Positions 39,036-46,446 are shown, counted from the stretch's first letter. The stretch is DNA of 51,445 nucleotides from Micromonospora arida (GCF_003857035.1 NZ_QGSY01000212.1:1-51445); one strand, 5' to 3'. Notes: generated by a model not told the origin, from the letters alone. Numbers and translations: made by a program.

Positions 39036-39341
39036 ATGCCCGAACCAACTCGTGCGGTCGCCCTGGCGGCGTTGACCGAGCTGTGGGAGCAGGGATGCCC
39101 GATCGCCTCACCCGATGACCGAGAACGCCTCGTCAACATCGGCCTACGCCGCTGGCACAGCTTTCATCGGCGGCACCCTCGCATCCGCCAGCCTTCGCAC
39201 GAGGCCAGGATTCGCGACCTGGTGCGCGGGTTGATCGAAGCAGTCGAACCCGAACCGGGCCTGGTCGGCCGGCTGGTCAAGGACTACGAGTGCGTCGCTG
39301 AAGCGATCGCCGCTGCCGCTGCCCCGCCGCGGCAGCCGTAA
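39036..39341 (+). CDS. Hypothetical protein
   Basis: A 101-residue soluble, mostly helical protein (LAALTELWEQGCPI...VNIGLRRWHSFHRRHPRIRQPSHEARIRDLVRGLIEAVEPEPG). GGAGG 6 nt before the ATG supports the start; a GTG four codons upstream is possible. It ends exactly where the left att repeat begins, so it is probably the last gene outside the inserted DNA. I do not recognise the family. Confidence 0.55.
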   Translation: MPEPTRAVALAALTELWEQGCPIASPDDRERLVNIGLRRWHSFHRRHPRIRQPSHEARIRDLVRGLIEAVEPEPGLVGRLVKDYECVAEAIAAAAAPPRQP

Positions 39342-39390
39342 GTGCTGGTGGAGCCCAGTGGGCTCGAACCCCTCACCCCTGCCTTGCAAA
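39341..39390 (-). other. Outer att repeat with 3' half of tRNA-Ala(UGC)
   Basis: Read on the minus strand it has exact tRNA geometry from the anticodon on: TTTGCAA anticodon loop (UGC), GGCAG stem strand, 5-nt variable loop, T-arm AGGGG-TTCGAGC-CCACT (one G-A mismatch), acceptor strand GGGCTCC, A, CCA. The 5' half is absent, so it is not a functional tRNA gene. The first 38 bp repeat with 3 mismatches exactly 1200 bp to the right. It is best read as an old attachment site left by integration into a tRNA-Ala gene. Confidence 0.75.
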
Positions 39391-39453
39391 GATCAAGACT
39401 GCTGTCGGTCGGCGTCTGCTAGTGCTGCAATGTGGGCACCGACCTTTCCTCCT

Positions 39454-40386
39454 CTAGGGCTGGACGTCGTTGGAAAGGTTGATCCGGATCCCCGTGTTGC
39501 GGTATCCGGCACGACCGAAAGCGGCCGCCATAGGCGCGTTGCCCATGTCGGTGGTGGCGGTAATGCGCGACTCCCCGTTGGTCGCGTGAAGGCGCGTGAT
39601 CTCGGCGAGCACCTCGTCCACGTAGCCGCGCCCGCGGAACTCCGGCACCACCCCGAGATAGCCGACGTTCACGTTGTACTGAGTCGCGGAGGGAATCGCC
39701 ATGCCCGCCACCTCGCCCTCGCGCGTGTAGGCGATCCGCCACCACTCCCGCTTGCCCGGCGCCCTGAGATAGAAATCCATCTCCTCGCGCGCGGTCGCGT
39801 CCACACCCTTGGCGGCCAGGTTCGCACGGGTCTGAGCATCCAGGCTGCCCTCGGCGATTCTCCTAAACACCGCGAGGAACTCCTCGTCGGAGGCCTCGGT
39901 GAACCGCAGCCTGCCGGCCGCGGGGGGCACCCCATCGGCGGGTGCCCACTCGAACTGCAGCCGCTCCACCTCCCGGGTGAGGCCCGCCGCGAGCGCCGCC
40001 GCCCGCCGCCACTCCACCGCGGCCGAGGTAGCCGGATCGTCACGCCAGCCACCGGTGACCTTGATCTGGTACTGCACCGGCTCCGGGAACCCGGCCAGCG
40101 CCGCCCTGATCAGCGCGGCGGCGACAGCGGCGCGGTCACCCACAGCAGGATCCACGTCGAGGCAGTCAAGCGCGGCCGGATACAGGCTGCCCTTCGGCCC
40201 CCACCACAATGCCCGTCCCACGACCTGGCCGTCGTGCTCGGCGATCCATGTCCATTCCGGCCGGTACATGTCCTCGGACAGTTCGGCCAGGTAACGGGCG
40301 GCGGGGATCCACTCAACGGGCTCGGTCACGATCCACGGGGTCACGCGGTCGAGGTCTGCGCGGGCGGCAGCGCGGTAGACGATCAC
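39454..40386 (-). CDS. GNAT family N-acetyltransferase
   Basis: A 310-residue protein with two GNAT-like domains. The C-terminal one has the acetyl-CoA pyrophosphate motif VVPEFRGRGYVDEVLAEI (R/Q-x-x-G-x-G/A type) and an ending typical of motif B (NAPMAAAFGRAGYRNTG). The N-terminal one is degenerate. It would acetylate an amine on a small molecule or protein; the substrate is unknown and antibiotic modification is only one possibility. It is the only intact gene within the remnant element, as cargo or a later arrival. Confidence 0.88.
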   Translation of the reverse strand: MIVYRAAARADLDRVTPWIVTEPVEWIPAARYLAELSEDMYRPEWTWIAEHDGQVVGRALWWGPKGSLYPAALDCLDVDPAVGDRAAVAAALIRAALAGFPEPVQYQIKVTGGWRDDPATSAAVEWRRAAALAAGLTREVERLQFEWAPADGVPPAAGRLRFTEASDEEFLAVFRRIAEGSLDAQTRANLAAKGVDATAREEMDFYLRAPGKREWWRIAYTREGEVAGMAIPSATQYNVNVGYLGVVPEFRGRGYVDEVLAEITRLHATNGESRITATTDMGNAPMAAAFGRAGYRNTGIRINLSNDVQP

Positions 40387-40412
40387 GTGCAGAGGCTAGC
40401 GAAGCTCAGCCG

Positions 40413-40502
40413 GCCGACACCTACGGCCACGTTCTGCCGGCGCAGGCTCGTCAGACTGCCTCGGCCATTGACCGGATTATCGGCCAAGAGGGGACGGCGT
40501 GA
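40413..40502 (+). pseudogene. Tyrosine recombinase (integrase), C-terminal fragment
   Basis: About 30 codons read ADTYGHVLPAQARQTASAID... and end at a TGA. The DTYGHVLP block is the catalytic-tyrosine box at the end of actinobacterial phage/AICE integrases (TYSHVLP-type). No start, catalytic R-H-R region or integrase homology precedes it; the upstream DNA is the start region of the acetyltransferase on the other strand. It is a truncated remnant ending about 40 bp before the att repeat. Confidence 0.7.
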
Positions 40503-40540
40503 CCGGCTTGGCTGTACTCGGACCGAGATCAACCGAGTGA

Positions 40541-40578
40541 AGTGCTGGTGGAGCCCAGGGGACTCGAACCCCTAACCC
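40541..40578 (-). other. Inner att repeat (tRNA 3' end), distal att site of the AICE
   Basis: The minus strand reads variable loop, intact T-arm AGGGG-TTCGAGT-CCCCT, acceptor GGGCTCC, A, CCA. Similarity to tRNA stops upstream of the T-arm, so it is a fragment, not a gene. It lies where the far att site of the element to its right should be, since rep and (off-window) int lie at the other end. The following 400 nt to the next gene show nothing recognisable. Confidence 0.7.
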
Positions 40579-40985
40579 GAGACGTAACAGAGAAGCCGGC
40601 CAAGACGGACGTACCGACGCGCTGGCCTGGCCTGCATCCCTCGGCAACTCTCGACGTTTCACACGCGTTCTCACCGTCGGCTGTGCCGAATCTGTGCCCG
40701 ATGATCTTTAGCCGGTGCCCTGCATCCGGCAGAGGGTCCAACCGCGTATCGGCTAAGCGCACACAGCTTAGGAAGGGTTTAGCGTCCACCGGCGCATCCG
40801 GTGTCATAGCAGGGGTTCACCGAACATCTCGGCGGTGAGCATCCTTGATCATTCCGCGCATGTTCCGGATCTAGCTTGATGCCGTGCCAGGGGCGATCTC
40901 CGTGCAGCTTGCGCTCGCTTTCACGCCGACCATACGCTCTGAGCGGTCTGACACCCGAGCCGATACGCGTCAGGGAGGCGGTGCA

Positions 40986-41270
40986 GTGGGGCAGTGTTGG
41001 CTAACTCGATCGACTGCCGAGCTGGGCGAGTTTCCACTGACGGGGCGAGCCATGATTCTCGTCCAAGAGGCCTATCTGACCTACCCACCCTGCGAGCCGC
41101 CCCAGGATGAGCAAGGGATGTGCGTGCTCCTCGCGGCCGTCTACGAGAGTCAGCTCAACTTTCTCAAAGAGCGCGTAGAGGTGCTGGCCTACGTCAGGCA
41201 ACCAGGCACTCCACGTAACGAGCCTGACTCCGTGATCTACGAGATCCGATACCGACCCGTGCCACGGTAA
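40986..41270 (+). CDS. Hypothetical protein at AICE end
   Basis: A 94-residue soluble protein with the run MILVQEAYLTYPPCEPPQDE and an ending SVIYEIRYRPVPR typical of a beta-strand-rich small domain. The GTG is chosen because GGGAGGCGG lies just upstream; the frame opens 34 codons earlier without a site. No family is recognised. It overlaps a possible gene on the other strand. Confidence 0.5.
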   Translation: MGQCWLTRSTAELGEFPLTGRAMILVQEAYLTYPPCEPPQDEQGMCVLLAAVYESQLNFLKERVEVLAYVRQPGTPRNEPDSVIYEIRYRPVPR

Positions 41271-41421
41271 CCTCTTCGTCCCGAAGGAGCCACCAGTCTG
41301 CGACGAGCTGCGCCAGCAGAATGCTGAGCTGTCCGGGCAGTCCACTGAAATCCACTGGTGTCCAGCGTTGTTCGCACCCGTCGTCACTCAGCTCGGGTGT
41401 CGGACGCTGAGGCGGCTGCAT
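41194..41421 (-). CDS. Possible small gene, hypothetical
   Basis: A 75-codon frame (ELSDDGCEQRWTPVDFSGLPGQLSILLAQLVADWWLLRDEEV...) with natural-looking amino-acid composition over DNA that is non-coding on the plus strand. It overlaps the end of the plus-strand gene by 77 nt and has no clear ribosome-binding site. It may be a chance frame. Confidence 0.3.
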   Translation of the reverse strand: MQPPQRPTPELSDDGCEQRWTPVDFSGLPGQLSILLAQLVADWWLLRDEEVTVARVGIGSRRSRSQARYVECLVA

Positions 41422-41483
41422 GTTACGCGGCTTGCCCTCGGTCGGTAGGTTGACCGATGAGAACCCGTGGGAGGTCTGCCAGG

Positions 41484-42773
41484 ATGGCCAATGGATCATC
41501 GAGCGCTGGGAACCACTGGCTGTACCAGTGGATCGACGAATATGAAGCCAAGAGTGTGGCTGATGTTGCTGACCGGATGAAGAACGGTGGTGCTGCCTCT
41601 CGCCTCCAGGAGTTGGCCGCGAGGGGTCAGAACACCGAGGCCTCAGACATCCCCCTGAGCTTGACCGTCGTCGCCGGCCCAGGCTTGGAGCCTGAGGCGC
41701 CCGGCATGTGCGCGGACTACGAGTGCCAACAGCGGAACATTGACCTCAATTTCGGCAACGTCCTACACTATTTTGACTATGTCACAATGGAGGGGCCTTC
41801 GGCGAGATTGTACAATTCTCGCATTAACAATGCCTCTAAAAAGCGTGATTTCGAGTTGACGGAGTGGTTTCTAGGGCAAGACGTTTTACTGCTTAATCAT
41901 ATTCGCAATATTGGTCTTGCCGACTATGTCGTTTTCTCGCCAAAGGCTTGCTACTGTCGGCAGCATCTCAAAGAGAAGGCCAACGACATCGGGTTGGCCC
42001 ATCTGGTTGACGACGAGATGGTGGAAGATCTGGCCAGGCTTGTTAGCCGAGAAGGCAACGTTCATCTTGTCCAGGATGGGCCACGCACCTGGTATGCCTC
42101 CATCCGTCACCCCTTATTCGACGGTCTTGCGGGCTCTCAAATCCGACAAAAGACTCGACCGAAGAAGACCGAAGCAGCCGCCTCCCTCATACGCAATTGG
42201 CTCTCTGCTGCCGTTATAGACGCGGCAACTGCCAGGGGCTTGGAGGCGCCGCTAGCTTCATTTGGTTCCACAAGTTTCTTCGACCGGATGCAAGCGGCCA
42301 ACCCTGAGAAGATGTCAATCGATGACGTTGGTGCGCGAATCAAAATCCCTGCCCTGGTGGGCCTCTCCACAAAGTCGCTCATCGAGTTACGGAATAACGA
42401 ATATCATCATTTTGAGAAGTTTCGGGGCGCATTAAGGGAAGCTATAGCCGAGACGATAGAGAAGTCGGAGTCCGACTCGCCTGACAGAGTAGCTGAAATG
42501 GTATGGCAAAGCAAAATACGGCCAGCGGTGGCTGATATTGAGAGAAAAATTGCCGCTAGTGATACGGCATTCCGCTTTAAGCTTGGTGCAGCCGTTGGCG
42601 TCGGTAGCATTGCCGCTGCCATTGGTTTAGTTGCTAGCCTCCCCTGGCTCATCGGCGTGGGCACGCTTGCGGCTGCAACGCCACTGCCGCAGTTCTTCAA
42701 GGCGACCGAGGATCGGCAGCAAATAAAGTCATCTGACATGTACTTCCTGTGGAAGGCTAAGCGAGCTCACTGA
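41484..42773 (+). CDS. AT-rich orphan gene of unknown function, C-terminal membrane hairpin
   Basis: A 429-residue protein. The N-terminal ~170 residues include several cysteines (CADYECQQRNID, ACYCRQHL). The middle is soluble with NEYHHFEKFRGALREAI near 310. Two hydrophobic segments follow near 370-405 (LGAAVGVGSIAAAIGLVASLPWLIGVGTLAAATPLP), then a short polar tail. No known family is recognised. Codons ending in A or T are common and the middle third looks near 45 per cent GC by eye, unlike everything to the left, which indicates recent transfer. It stands alone at the distal, att-proximal end of the AICE where cargo usually sits. GGGAGG 9 nt before the ATG sets the start; an ATG 9 codons upstream behind a TAGGTT box is an alternative. 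Confidence 0.75.
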   Translation: MANGSSSAGNHWLYQWIDEYEAKSVADVADRMKNGGAASRLQELAARGQNTEASDIPLSLTVVAGPGLEPEAPGMCADYECQQRNIDLNFGNVLHYFDYVTMEGPSARLYNSRINNASKKRDFELTEWFLGQDVLLLNHIRNIGLADYVVFSPKACYCRQHLKEKANDIGLAHLVDDEMVEDLARLVSREGNVHLVQDGPRTWYASIRHPLFDGLAGSQIRQKTRPKKTEAAASLIRNWLSAAVIDAATARGLEAPLASFGSTSFFDRMQAANPEKMSIDDVGARIKIPALVGLSTKSLIELRNNEYHHFEKFRGALREAIAETIEKSESDSPDRVAEMVWQSKIRPAVADIERKIAASDTAFRFKLGAAVGVGSIAAAIGLVASLPWLIGVGTLAAATPLPQFFKATEDRQQIKSSDMYFLWKAKRAH

Positions 42774-43340
42774 AGAACGCGACGAAGCCTTCCCGTCTGC
42801 CGCCGACCCGCCCTCCTGGGGAGCGGGCCGCCGCCCGGCCCGCCATGTCAAGACGGCCTTGACGCGCGGTCGGAGGCTGGCGGGTCGGGTGGTGGTCTGC
42901 TCGGCTCGCCCGGGTCGTCGGCTGGCGGGATGGCCCTGCGCAACCACCCACGGACCGCGACCCGCCGACGGACCCCCGGCCATCTCGGAGTCGTTGCGCC
43001 CCCGCCGGAGGCTCGGTAACCGCGACCAGCCCCGCCGCCGCGTCCCGCCGCGCGGACCCGGCGTGCCCTTCCCTGCACCGCGCCAATCGGGCGCGGCTCG
43101 GCCGGCTGCCAGCCCACGAACCTCAACCACCCCTGGCACTACCGTCAGCGGCGGCCCCTGGGCTTCCCGCTCTCCGCGCCAGCCGACGGGCGATGGCGTG
43201 GCTGGCCCCGACCGGCTAAGGGAGGGGTCAGACGCGCGCCCAGGCGGCGGCGCGTGCGGCCCGTCTCGGGCCGCCTTGAAGACGTACAGAAACTTTGCAC
43301 AACATCGCCGGCAGTCCGGCCGCCACCGGCCCGGCTCTGA
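42774..43340. other. Long structured non-coding stretch of the AICE
   Basis: About 570 nt without a credible gene; frames on the minus strand are arginine/glycine-rich shadows. It contains GC-rich stems (GCGGGCC...GGCCCGC near 42823; perfect GCGGCCCG-TCT-CGGGCCGC at 43256-43274), a twice-occurring GGCTGGCGGG, and a distinct AT-richer block (AGAAACTTTGCACAACATCG) just before the kinase gene end. A transfer or origin locus (clt, sso) is possible but not proven. Confidence 0.5.
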
Positions 43341-43889
43341 CTAACCCGCGATTTGCGTCGACTGGCGCGATACGGCCTGGTGAATCCGCAGTGCCGCTTG
43401 ATCCGGGGTGTGGGCCGCAGTGTCGATGCAGAGGTCGGCATCGTCGAGCGACTGGGTCTGATCCCATGCCCTCATACGGTCCTCTAGGTCTCCCGTGCCC
43501 CGGGCTCGGGCACGCTCCTCCGCTACCCTCCGGGGGCACCAGAGCGATACAACCGTCCAGTGCGTCGAGGGCTCAAAGGACCGAATGGCATCGACCGCTT
43601 CGACCTGGCCGAGGTGCACCACGGGAACGTGTCGCGCTAACTCGTCGATGACGCCCGGTCGGTCGACGGCGTAGACAGCGCCGTACCGGCGGTTCTCCCA
43701 CAGCAACTGCCCTCTTGTGCGAAGAGCAGCTAGGTCCGTATCGGTTGTCATGCGATAGCCCTCTGTCCGCCCCGGTCCTACTTTCAGCCGCTGAAACAGC
43801 CTGTACCGAGAATCGAGCAGGCGAAGAGCTGCTGTGACCGTGTCCTTGCCCGACGCTGGCGGGCCGTACAGGATGATCCCCTGGTTCAT
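43341..43889 (-). CDS. Guanylate-kinase-like P-loop kinase
   Basis: A 182-residue P-loop protein with Walker A LYGPPASGKDTVT (about 7-19) and the order of guanylate kinase or ribose-bisphosphokinase folds: a basic RLKVGPGRTEGYRM segment where the GMP-binding arginines sit, LLWENRRYGAVYAVDRPGVID, and RVAEERARARG as lid. It probably phosphorylates a nucleotide or related small molecule. Its ATG overlaps the stop of the GntR-kinase gene by 4 nt, so the two are made together. In pSAM2 this position next to the GntR gene holds a Nudix hydrolase (Pif); a kinase here is unusual. Confidence 0.75.
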   Translation of the reverse strand: MNQGIILYGPPASGKDTVTAALRLLDSRYRLFQRLKVGPGRTEGYRMTTDTDLAALRTRGQLLWENRRYGAVYAVDRPGVIDELARHVPVVHLGQVEAVDAIRSFEPSTHWTVVSLWCPRRVAEERARARGTGDLEDRMRAWDQTQSLDDADLCIDTAAHTPDQAALRIHQAVSRQSTQIAG

Positions 43890-44740
43890 GCGGGTTCCGT
43901 CCCGAGGATGGACTTAAGCACCTCGTTCGCCTGCTCCAATAGCGGATCTGCCGATACGCAGTTATCGATGAGGTAGTGCTCAGCGCTGGGTCGAAACGCT
44001 GTGTCAACCCCTGCCAGATACTCGGGCCAGCTCGCCAGCTTTGCGGCATCACGGGCTGCGCCGCGACGTCTGATGTACGTCTGCATCGTCTGCGCGTCGC
44101 AGTACACCCAGACCAGATGGACCCTGGCCTCCATTGAGGCGAACCGAGAATGCATCCGAGATACCCACAGGTCATCCCGAAGCTCTCTGACGAACGGGGC
44201 AGTGACGATCGCGCTATTGCCGCACTCGACGTTCTCCTCAGCGGCGTCCATCAGGGCCTCGTACTCACGTGGCCGAATCACGTTGAGATATGCCTCAGAC
44301 TCGCGGTCGTGCGGCGAAAGCCCCATGACTTCTAGAGCTGCCTCCACTACCGGCCGCGTCAAGCTGTCCTTGTCGAGGATTGCCCAGCCAGTAGCACGGG
44401 CGAGGATGCGGCCGAGTTCAGTTTTTCCACTGCCGGCATACCCGCCAACGACGATCACGTTCGGCCGCCTGAGCCGGACGGGACTCCGTCGCTCCTGGTC
44501 GGGCAGCCGTACCACCCGCTTTGAACGCGACTTGCTGACCACCAGGCCCTGATCCGAGAGCACCCGCATGGCCTCGTTGATCGTGAACACGCTGACGTTC
44601 CACTGCGTTGCCATGTCGCGGCTCGAAGGCAGTGTGTCGCCGTCTTGCCAGACACCAGCAGTGATCTCGTTGCGTAGCTGGCGCGCGATCTGTTGATGAA
44701 GGCTCTCACTGCGGGAAAGCCGGGGGCGAGGGGAAGACAT
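43886..44740 (-). CDS. GntR regulator fused to a P-loop kinase (KorSA-like position)
   Basis: A 284-residue two-domain protein. Residues 12-78 form a GntR winged helix (LHQQIARQLRNEITAGVWQDGDTLPSSRDMATQWNVSVFTINEAMRVL). From about 92 a separate AAA/gluconate-kinase-like domain has Walker A GGYAGSGKTELG (99-110), IVTAPFVREL and a lid-like TYIRRRGAARDAAK. GntR proteins usually carry FadR, HutC or MocR effector domains; a kinase domain is rare. It is divergent from the SCO3933/Pra-like gene across a spacer with an inverted repeat, the layout of korSA-pra in pSAM2, so it probably represses transfer and replication. A GTG 4 codons upstream is an alternative start. Confidence 0.8.
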   Translation of the reverse strand: MSSPRPRLSRSESLHQQIARQLRNEITAGVWQDGDTLPSSRDMATQWNVSVFTINEAMRVLSDQGLVVSKSRSKRVVRLPDQERRSPVRLRRPNVIVVGGYAGSGKTELGRILARATGWAILDKDSLTRPVVEAALEVMGLSPHDRESEAYLNVIRPREYEALMDAAEENVECGNSAIVTAPFVRELRDDLWVSRMHSRFASMEARVHLVWVYCDAQTMQTYIRRRGAARDAAKLASWPEYLAGVDTAFRPSAEHYLIDNCVSADPLLEQANEVLKSILGTEPA

Positions 44741-44789
44741 CCGGGTCCTCACTGCTAGGTCGTGGGCCTAGCACAAGCCTACCAGTTAC

Positions 44790-44884
44790 CTAACAGACGC
44801 TCTGCCTGTTGACGCCGCGTTATGGGCGCTGTTCAGATGGCGCACACCTAACAGTTGCGCGGGTCACCATTCAACTGTTAGCTT
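44790..44884. promoter_or_regulatory. Operator and promoter region of korSA-like/pra-like genes
   Basis: A perfect inverted repeat CTAACAGTTG (44848-44857) and CAACTGTTAG (44872-44881) with a 14-nt spacer overlaps a plus-strand promoter TTGCGC (44855-44860), 18 nt, TAGCTT (44879-44884). A third partial copy, CTAACAG, is at 44790-44796 nearer the GntR gene. These are the likely sites of the GntR-kinase. Confidence 0.65.
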
Positions 44885-44938
44885 CGATGCATCGAGCAGT
44901 CGTCCACTGGGGACGCGCTCAGACACAGGAGGTCTGTT

Positions 44939-45256
44939 GTGAAGCTGTACGTGGACACCACGAGCAAGCAGGTGACGGCGTCGAAGGACCCGGAGCCGAA
45001 GAACGACCAGAACGGCAATCAGAAGTCCGAGAAGAACACGGGCCGGCTCATGTGGTCCACCCAGGTCTTCGTGCTCGACGAGAACGGCGGGGAGGTCATC
45101 ACCATCACCACGGCGGGAGAGAAGCCGAGCGTGAAGGTGGGCGACTTCCTGGCTGTCGAGCAGTTGGAGGCCATTCCGTGGGCGACCAACGGGCGTAACG
45201 GCGTCGCGTTCCGGGCGGTCTCGCTGAAGCCGAAGACTGGCTCTCCGGCCAAGTAG
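44939..45256 (+). CDS. SCO3933/Pra-like AICE regulatory protein
   Basis: A 105-residue protein of the family found beside the transfer gene in most actinomycete AICEs: N-terminal KLYVDTTSKQVTASKDPEPK, core WSTQVFVLDENGGEVITITTAGEKPSVKVGDFLAVEQLEAIPWATNGRNGVAFRAVSLK, basic C-terminus. In pSAM2 Pra activates replication, integration and excision genes, and the same role is inferred here. The GTG start follows a strong CAGGAGGTCTGTT site. Its promoter overlaps the GntR operator. Confidence 0.8.
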   Translation: MKLYVDTTSKQVTASKDPEPKNDQNGNQKSEKNTGRLMWSTQVFVLDENGGEVITITTAGEKPSVKVGDFLAVEQLEAIPWATNGRNGVAFRAVSLKPKTGSPAK

Positions 45257-45346
45257 GTCCCTCGCACTGCTGTGCTGTGTGAGCCGCTGGTGTCCGTGGC
45301 TCGCGAAGCGGCCTGATGGTCCGCTGAACCCATCCACAACATCGGT

Positions 45347-45455
45347 CCGGGAGTGCTTCTGACTCCTACATTCCCGGCCTGGTCATCACCTGTGGTGGTG
45401 GCATCCCCGTAGAGCTGGCGCGGGGTCGGTCTGACTCCTACATCACCCGACCCCG
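45347..45455 (+). other. Two stem-loops with the same 14-nt loop motif
   Basis: Stem 1 (CCGGGA 45347-45352 with TCCCGG 45372-45377) and stem 2 (CGGGGTCGG 45421-45429 with CCGACCCCG 45447-45455) have different stem sequences, but both loops contain TCTGACTCCTACAT (45358-45371 and 45430-45443). They lie in the leader between the Pra-like gene and the membrane-protein gene. The conserved loop includes CTCCT, complementary to Shine-Dalgarno sequences, so a translational or protein-binding role is possible. Confidence 0.6.
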
Positions 45456-45501
45456 TGCCTTCCAACTCATCCAACCCAACTTGCACTTGGGAGGACTCGT
45501 C

Positions 45502-46446
45502 GTGTCCAAGTCTAGCCCCCGCCGGTTCGCCGGCAGGTCAACCGGAACGGTGACGGTCATCGAGGCCAAGGTCCACCGTTCCTCCGCGCGTAACGCCCGC
45601 ATGGCGTTCATCCTCACGGCGGTCATCGTCGGCCTTCTGTCGGCCGTGGTGGCCGCTTCCTCCATCCACCCGATCCTCGCCGTGTTCGTCGGCGCGCTGA
45701 TCGGTATACCGACCGGTGGCCTCGTCTGGCTGCTCGTTCGGATCTGGCCGGTGATCCGGCTGCTGTGGTGGTGGACCCCGGAAACCATCCTCGGCGTGCT
45801 GCTGCTCACCGCGTGGGTGCAGCTCGCCAACCACACCCCGACCCTGGTGACCCTGATCGTGGTCGCCCTGGTCGTCGGCGTCCCCGCCGCCATCCGCCCG
45901 GTTCGCCGCCAGGTCATCGCGTGGACCTGGTGCCTCGTGGTGAGGCATCGGCTGCGTGTGTGCTTCGCGCAGTTCATCATCGCCAACCAGTCCGGCAGCC
46001 TGCCGCTGATCCTGTGGGCACGTCCCACCCCGGTTGGTGAGCGGGTCTGGGTCTACCTGCGTCCCGGCCTGTCCGAGAAGGACTTGGAGGGCCGTCTCGA
46101 CAAGATCGCGGTGACCTGCCATGCCTCGACGGTGCTCATCGAGCGCGCTTCGGAGAACAACGCCGCCTACCTGCGGTTCGACATCAAACGCCGCGAGGTG
46201 CTGACCGCCCACGTCGGCTCCCCACTGGTCGACGTGATCGACCCGGCCGCCCCCGTCTCGGCATCGCCGCTGACGGTCCCCACCGCCCTGGACCTGCCGG
46301 ACGTCACCGCTCCGACGATCACCCTGCCGGCTCAGGGCAAGCCCGCCGGCAAGAAGCCGGCCCCGGCTACTACGGCCAACGGCAGTAAGCCCGCGGCTTC
46401 GTCTGCGTCGTCCGTGGAAGACGACGACACCTCCGACTGGATCTGA
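45502..46446 (+). CDS. Membrane protein of the transfer module
   Basis: A 314-residue protein with about four hydrophobic segments between residues 35 and 140 (MAFILTAVIVGLLSAVVAAS, ILAVFVGALIGIPTGGLVWLL, ILGVLLLTAWVQLA and TLVTLIVVALVVGVPAAI). A cytosolic domain near 160-240 (VWVYLRPGLSEKDLEGRLDKIAVTC...RFDIKRREVL) resembles the segment just ahead of the motor in FtsK/TraB-type transfer proteins, and an Ala/Lys-rich acidic tail follows. The GTG has GGGAGGACTC upstream. With the stand-alone motor gene 280 nt on, the two probably form a split Tra translocase. Confidence 0.75.
   Translation: MSKSSPRRFAGRSTGTVTVIEAKVHRSSARNARMAFILTAVIVGLLSAVVAASSIHPILAVFVGALIGIPTGGLVWLLVRIWPVIRLLWWWTPETILGVLLLTAWVQLANHTPTLVTLIVVALVVGVPAAIRPVRRQVIAWTWCLVVRHRLRVCFAQFIIANQSGSLPLILWARPTPVGERVWVYLRPGLSEKDLEGRLDKIAVTCHASTVLIERASENNAAYLRFDIKRREVLTAHVGSPLVDVIDPAAPVSASPLTVPTALDLPDVTAPTITLPAQGKPAGKKPAPATTANGSKPAASSASSVEDDDTSDWI

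Larger units (their letters stand above)
39341..40578. mobile_element. Remnant of an integrated element between two att repeats
   Basis: The stretch is bounded by imperfect direct repeats of a tRNA 3' end and contains an acetyltransferase gene and the C-terminal fragment of a tyrosine integrase pointing at the right repeat, the normal int-att order. Everything else of the element is gone. Confidence 0.65.

Noticed and set aside
39341..39390. Functional tRNA-Ala gene
   Set aside because: Only the 3' half is present, the D-arm, 5' acceptor strand and 5' anticodon strand are absent, and the T-stem has a mismatch.
40541..40640. Functional tRNA gene at the inner repeat
   Set aside because: The T-arm and acceptor 3' strand are good, but no anticodon stem, D-arm or matching 5' acceptor GGAGCCC-like strand lies upstream on the minus strand.
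42729..43139. Minus-strand frame of 136 codons in the AICE gap
   Set aside because: Arg/Gly/Pro-rich with no ribosome-binding site or family pattern; it overlaps the end of the orphan gene.
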